Positions 59,410 through 64,000 of a stretch of DNA of 64,000 bases are shown piece by piece (the stretch's first letter is position 1; each line of letters opens with the position of its first letter). Source of the stretch: Zygnema cylindricum (taxonomy: Eukaryota; Streptophyta; Zygnematophyceae; Zygnematales; Zygnemataceae); contig JBBHKE010000023.1 in assembly GCA_037447655.1 (NCBI GenBank), positions 104,691-168,690 of the forward strand, in the 5' to 3' direction. The notes below the pieces were generated by a model. It did no database searches. It saw only the letters and a program-made list of their open reading frames with translations, and had not been told where the DNA came from. The translations under genes were made by a program, and so were the position numbers.

Positions 59410-60390
59410 ATGGAGCACGACTATTCGCAAATTGATTCCCAAATGGACTTGATTGGACCTTCCAATGACATTATTGAAATTCCAGATATTTACGGAAACG
59501 CCCGTTCTATGGAACGCGATTCTGGACAGTTTGTTGAAACGGAAGCCGTTGCTGTCAACAGCGAAACAGTCGTTTTAACCGACTCCGTGGCTGAATACGG
59601 ACATGTATCGCCTTCACGAGAAGGAGTTTATCGAAGCTTTAAAAATAGTTAGAGGTGTTTTCAAGGTATTTGAACTCTCTCTCCCTCCCCCTCCCCCCAC
59701 CCCCTCCCCCTCCCCCCCTCTCCCTCTCCCTCCCCCCTCTCCCTCTCCCTCTCCCTCTCCCGCTCTCTCTCCCTCTCTCTCTCCCTCTCTCTCTCCCTCT
59801 CCCTCTCCCTCTCCCCTCTCCCCTCTCCCCTCTCCCCTCTCCCCTCTCCCCTCTCCCCTCTCCCCTCTCCCCTCTCCCCTCTCCCCTCTCCCCTCTCCCC
59901 TCTCCTCTCTCCTCTCTCCTCTCTCCTTTACCCTCTCCTCTCGTTCTGTCGTTCTCTTTCTCCCATTTTCTCCCGCTTTTGTAAGTAGTTTATGTCAAAG
60001 TGTCATCGTTGCGGTTCACAGAAATCGACGAGATGATAGGAATATTTTTGAGAAAATGGGATGTTTTGAACTATGATTTTTGTTTAATACTTATTGGACC
60101 ACATTTCTTCTTTTTAATTAAAAACTCGTGTTTTTATTTTGAATTCATATCGATGTTGGTATGTAAAAGGGCAAATTTGTAATTTTGAATGTTCCTTTAT
60201 CCCTAGGAAATTTCCAAAGCTTTATTTTTGTTTTATCTAATTTCTTCTTGTCCTTTTGTTGCTTTAAATTTTTTGTTTTTTCAGGTTTCTTTTACGACGG
60301 TGGATGAAAGTCAAACTTTTGGTTTGAAAATTCAAATGGCACAAGAATTTCACATTAGGGCCGCGGTCATTGTGTGATAAAATATGTTCT
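59410..60390 (+). CDS. Possible small gene immediately after the satellite, exon structure unresolved
   Basis: Three stretches look protein-like. Frame 1 from ATG 59410 reads MEHDYSQIDSQMDLIGPSND and ends at 59652. An overlapping frame from ATG 59603 reads MYRLHEKEFIEALKIVRGVF then K at a donor (AAG/GTATTTG, 59666/59667). After a CT-rich intron, an exon follows acceptor TTTTTTCAG at about 60284: VSFTTVDESQTFGLKIQMA...VIV and stop at about 60378. The second and third join in phase. I recognise no family. The start lies about 18 bases after the GA-rich array, much as NRT2 starts after a GA leader. Which frame is used is unknown. Confidence 0.35.
59675..59945 (+). repeat. CT/CCCCTCT microsatellite tract
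   Basis: CT-rich sequence passes into about 13 copies of CCCCTCTC-type units (59810-59905). It is probably intronic for the possible gene at 59410. Confidence 0.9.
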
Positions 60391-60635
60391 TATACTGTGT
60401 ATTTAGACATATATGTTTTCTATTTCAAATCATTTGTAAATATGAAATTTGTGAATATTATTACATTTGTCTTCTTAATCGTATATTATAGGAGTCTAAT
60501 TCACGAGATTGTGAATTTTGGGATTAGACTAGGCTTATTGTAAATTTTAGACGGTAAATATTAGTTTGTTAAGGCTAAATGTATTTAATATTGGTTTAAT
60601 CAAAAGGAAAGGGGAAAATACTTTGTGAGTTTATA
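60391..60635. other. AT-rich intergenic
   Basis: Nothing recognised. Confidence 0.4.
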
Positions 60636-60675
60636 TTGGCTCCTCAGATGGTTTACCATCGCGCTTTTTAATAAA
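60636..60675 (+). mobile_element. Solo 3' tail of the non-LTR retrotransposon family
   Basis: CTCAGATGGTTTACCATCGC and GCTTTTTAAT match the 3' end at 28.63-28.67 kb with two differences. No body precedes it. Confidence 0.7.
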
Positions 60676-60974
60676 GTCGGCCCTTTTTGTTTTTCTTAAC
60701 AAAACATTGTTCATAAAAAATGTTATTGACGGTTTTATAATTTGAATATCGGATTAAGATGATGTCTTTGTTTTTCACTCTTATGGATTGATTTTGATTT
60801 GTGTAAAATGTCGATTACTCGGTCGGTTAATACTATGTGAATTGCTATGAGAGTAAAGAAATTATTAGAGTGCATATTATATATGTATGTGTTATAAATT
60901 TCATTTCATGTCCAGGTAAAAGATTTGGGCGCCCATATTTGTTGCGTGTTTGGAGAACTCCACACTTGTGACGT

Positions 60975-61800
60975 ATCAACATTGTAACTTATTAACATAT
61001 TAATATGTCACCGTATTAACTTATTAGCATATTACTAAATTTTTAACATATTCACATGTTAGCACATTAACTTTTTAGCATATTATCCTATTAACTCACT
61101 GACATATTACCGTGTTACCATATTGACGTATTAACATAGGGACTTATTAACGTATTAATTTATTAACATGTTCACGCATACGTGACACGTGTCGCAAATT
61201 ACCACATTAATTCTTGCTAACATATATTAACACATGGTAACATTATTAACAAGTTAACCCATCAAAAAATTAAACATGTCAACTTATTAACATAGGAACA
61301 CATGTTACCATATTAACACAATAAACCTATAAACAAATAAACATATTTATGTATTGTCAAAAACTAAGCTGTGAACCCATTAACATATTAACCATAGTTC
61401 AAAAGTAGGTGAAAGTAAGCCCATACAATATGCCTATTGTATGCAAAACATACAATATAACCTTAAGACCCATATTGTATTCGGACCTATTCGGACCAAT
61501 TAAAACATTCGGACCAAAAAAATTTATTTACACCGTCAGATTTGGACGATTGGACGGTCGCTGATCAAAGTAGCGATCTAAGAACACATGAAAAGCCCAT
61601 GACACAACTTACGACAAAGGCGCCAACTAAAGGCCTACCATAAAAACGCCTACTTTTGAACTATGATATTAACACATTAACACAAATTGAGATATATCAC
61701 GTATTAACAAATCAACATAGTAACACATAAACATTATTCACACGAATTAACATATTAAACAAATTAGCATATCAACATATTAACACGTGAACAAATGTTT
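60975..61800. repeat. Diverged TATTAACATA short-period repeat
   Basis: Words ATTAACATATTA, ATTAGCATATTA and GTATTAACTTATT recur about every 10-20 bases, interrupted by the hAT-type insertion at 61393-61665. It is non-coding. Confidence 0.85.
61393..61665. mobile_element. hAT-type non-autonomous element, copy 2, with 8-bp target duplication
   Basis: It starts CATAGTTCAAAAGTAGG and ends CCTACTTTTGAACTATG with some internal deletion relative to copy 1. It is flanked by ATATTAAC at 61385-61392 and 61666-61673. The body is the reverse complement of 56164-56646 (GTCGCTGATCAAAGTAGCGA, TTAAGACCCATATTGTATT). It is 273 bp. Confidence 0.93.
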
Positions 61801-62604
61801 AACACCAAATATAAGAGGGAAAGAGAGAAAAAGCTTCTTTTTTTTTGAAAATTTTCCACATAAAAGAGTTTTTTAAGAAAGAATTATCTTAAAAATTCAT
61901 AATTAGAATACGCTTTAAAGTCGAAACGAGAGAAAAGGCTCAATTATTTTTAAAATTTCCACATAAAATAGTTTTTTTTAGAAAGAAATATTGACATATA
62001 ACCCTTTGACTAACTCCAAATAATTCCCAATTAAGGGAATCTTCCACCCACACTAATATTATTTGTACCACTTAAGGGAAAAAAAAAAACAAAAAGTTTA
62101 AAAGTAATACTCGAATTCTCTAGCCAATTAAAAAAGAAAAAAAACACTCTATTTCTTAAAAATTGTGTATTAAAGTATCCAAACGTTAAGATGCTACAAA
62201 ATTTAACCAAAAAAAAACAGAAATACAAAAGAAAAGAAAAATAAGAGAAAGGGAGAAGTGGGACATGTTCTTCTATAACACGAAAATGTCAAAAATAATT
62301 GACATTTGACAAATCCCAATCCTTTAAACTTAAAAAAACAAAAACCCAACTTCCAATTAAATTCCAATTTTCTTTTCCGAACCACGATCTTCATATTTGA
62401 ATAGCAATTTCCACTTTAAACTTAAATCTTTCATTTTAAATTCCGTAAGAATCCTCACCTCCATTTACACCCAATTTCCATCCCAATTTCCACATAAATC
62501 CCATATTGTATTTCCGTTAAATCCCCGTTTCCGTTAAATCCCCAATCCCGTTAAATCCCCCATCCCCGTTCCAAATCCATTTAAATCCCAATTTCCCAAC
62601 TTCC
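61801..62604. other. AT-rich 3' flank of the RING gene
   Basis: A GGGAAA/CCGTTAAATCCCC short repeat occurs near 62510-62570. No gene was recognised. Confidence 0.4.
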
Positions 62605-63945
62605 TTATCTCTTTCTCACATAAAGTCCCAAATTTGTCGCGTCTCCCGAAGAGCTCCCGACTCCTTTTTCAAAAATATTACTCTCGAAAGGATCAAAAGC
62701 CGGGACAACAGTCGCACCCGACCGAAACGATAATGGGGTTTTAGATCCAAATAAAATTTCTTTTCCCTTCCTTTTTTCTTCTCTCCCTTCCGATTTTTTA
62801 GGACAAAAACATTTTGGACAAGGAGGATCTTGAGATTGTTTTTCGTATAAAACGTTTTCTAAACACTCGGAATGAAAAACATGACCACAAACGAGAACAC
62901 TAACTATGGGTATTATTTGACTTCCTTCCATAACACTAATTATTCCTCCTCCAAAGCCCCGTTTAGACGCCATAAAAGGGGACCGATGAGTCAATAACCG
63001 ACAACAGCTTCCACATCTTTGAAGTTCGGGATCCGAATTGAAATTGATCGTTACTTGTTGGCTTCCTCTCTCTCCTCTATCTCCTCTCTCTCCTCTCTCT
63101 CCTCTCTCTCCTCTCTCCCCTCTCTCGACTCTCTCTCCTCTCTCCCCTCTCTCGCCTCTCTCTCCTCTCTCTCCTCTCTCTCCTCCCCATCTCTCTCCTC
63201 GTACAAACATTCGTTCCCTAACCCCCCCTCTCTCTCGAAAACTATCCAATGAGGCGGCGCCACCTGTCCACCTCATTCGATCGCGACGTGACGAAGAGAG
63301 AAGGTCCGAAAAGGTGTAAGAAGACCACCAATCTCTCTCTCTCTCTCCCTCAGGTGAACCCCCCCCCGAGACAACACTCCCTTTATGAACTGGGGAGGCG
63401 TTACTTGAGGATGGTACAGACAAAAAACTGGGACTTGTCGATTCAGAGAAAAAACCTCCCTCCAAATTTTGACTCAAATTATGATTAGGAAAAGCAGGTA
63501 TATACCCAATCGGGGTACCAGAGAGAGAGAGATTTTGACTACTAGTAGTTGAAGTACATTGACTGTTTGTATTATTATCGGTGTCGTGACAAGAAGGAGA
63601 GAGAGAGGGAGAGCGAGAGGAAATTGATGGTCCAGATTGAACCAAGGGCTGAGATTCGGACAAGACTCGGAAGGTTCCGGGAAAGTGCGGAGCAGAAGAG
63701 GACGAAGAAGGGGCATCTTGGAGGGAAGGAAAGAGGTAGGAAGAGTGAGAAGGAGAAGGAGAGAGAGAGGGAGACTGACGAAAGCTAGAAGACAAAGGAG
63801 GAGGGATATGATGAGACGAGACTTGACGATAGGGTTCGATGGTAGAGGTTTTGCGGAGCTCAAGAAAATGGGAGGGGAGGGAGGGGAGGGAGGGGAGGGA
63901 GGAGAGGGAGGGATCCGAAGTTGAAGCGAGAGGAGGTTCGGAATC
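62605..63945 (-). CDS. RING-H2 zinc finger protein (probable E3 ubiquitin ligase), 3' exon only
   Basis: The exon runs on the minus strand from acceptor TTATTTCAG (just above 63945) to the stop at 62605, 446 codons in phase; earlier exons lie beyond the window. The N-terminal 250 residues are Ser/Pro-rich and likely disordered. A Gly-Glu-Arg repeat occupies about residues 252-295. The RING follows at about 309-378: RCGSCCRLLTHRSPF, then VLVCGHVFHSECLE, then DPPCPKC, the C-x2-C, C-x-H-x2-H-x2-C, C-x2-C layout. A plant family of RING proteins has the same LLT-RSPF and GVLVCGHVYHAECLE-type core, which I know from memory. The C-terminal tail has FRSGATVVPAFDPFESNIF. Substrate and location are unknown. 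Confidence 0.85.
   Translation of the reverse strand, partial: DSEPPLASTSDPSLSSLPSLPSLPSHFLELRKTSTIEPYRQVSSHHIPPPLSSSFRQSPSLSPSPSHSSYLFPSLQDAPSSSSSAPHFPGTFRVLSESQPLVQSGPSISSRSPSLSPSCHDTDNNTNSQCTSTTSSQNLSLSGTPIGYIPAFPNHNLSQNLEGGFFSESTSPSFLSVPSSSNASPVHKGSVVSGGGSPEGERERDWWSSYTFSDLLSSSRRDRMRWTGGAASLDSFRERGGVRERMFVRGERWGGERGERGERGERGERGERVERGERGERGERGERGDRGERGSQQVTINFNSDPELQRCGSCCRLLTHRSPFMASKRGFGGGIISVMEGSQIIPIVSVLVCGHVFHSECLENVLYEKQSQDPPCPKCFCPKKSEGREEKRKGKEILFGSKTPLSFRSGATVVPAFDPFESNIFEKGVGSSSGDATNLGLYVRKR
63062..63190 (-). repeat. In-frame 9-bp GA-type repeat coding for Gly-Glu-Arg
   Basis: On the coding strand GGAGAGAGA repeats about 14 times with single substitutions (GTCGAGAGA, GGCGAGAGA). 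The 9-base period preserves the reading frame, unlike the 2-base CT/GA tracts in nearby introns. Confidence 0.93.
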
Positions 63946-64000
63946 CTGAAATAACAGAGAGGGAGTGAGTGAGAGAGAGGGGGGAGAAGGGAGTGAGGGA

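Noticed and set aside
56983-59442. Very long open frames (up to 819 codons) across the 11-bp array on both strands
   Set aside because: They follow from a stop-free 11-base unit read in any frame, with no non-repeat protein domain at either end.
1-64000. CRISPR arrays, bacterial-type operons, tRNA or rRNA genes
   Set aside because: None were seen by eye. Tandem arrays have no spacers of unique sequence, and all genes have spliceosomal introns. tRNAs could be missed without a covariance search.

Overview
This is nuclear DNA of an intron-rich eukaryote. Five protein-coding genes can be assembled exon by exon with GT-AG introns: COG7 (Golgi tethering), an NRT2-type nitrate transporter, ribosomal protein eS12, the cohesin loader SCC2 and a RING-H2 protein. 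Four points suggest the green lineage: COG7 reads in register with plant COG7, SCC2 carries a PHD finger as plant SCC2 does, the NRT2 has plant/green-algal signature motifs, and the RING protein resembles a plant family. The low gene density, long introns and transposon load would fit a streptophyte alga. That is an inference from protein similarity recalled from memory; no search was run.

Layout. 1-5.3 kb: AT-rich intergenic DNA with a decayed non-LTR retrotransposon, a PIF/Harbinger-like element and a mariner-like MITE. 5.3-15 kb: COG7 (+, 10 exons), with a one-base frameshift in exon 8. 15-18.6 kb: intergenic, with a second Harbinger-like copy. 18.7-23.05 kb: NRT2 (+, 6 exons). 23-29 kb: simple repeats and a non-LTR retrotransposon family, including a 5'-truncated copy with about 1.5 kb of open C-terminal reading frame and an older antisense 3' fragment. 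29.4-32.4 kb: eS12 (-), first coding exon not found. 35.8-52.6 kb: SCC2 (+, 28 exons, about 1849 aa), with a hAT-type MITE in one intron. 52.6-57 kb: transposon debris. 57.0-59.4 kb: an 11-bp GA-rich satellite, followed at once by a possible small gene. 60-62.6 kb: AT-rich DNA with a diverged short-period repeat containing another hAT-type insertion. 62.6-63.9 kb: last exon of the RING-H2 gene (-), which continues off the right edge.

The most unusual signal is in the introns of COG7, NRT2 and eS12. Segments spanning an exon-intron junction (a piece of exon, the splice site and adjoining intron) are repeated inside the neighbouring intron, one to five times and in decayed form. This occurs at about ten junctions in three genes, on both donor and acceptor sides, and I saw none in SCC2. 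I call these 'splice-junction echoes'. The genes are functionally unrelated housekeeping and transport genes; nothing suggests an operon or gene cluster.
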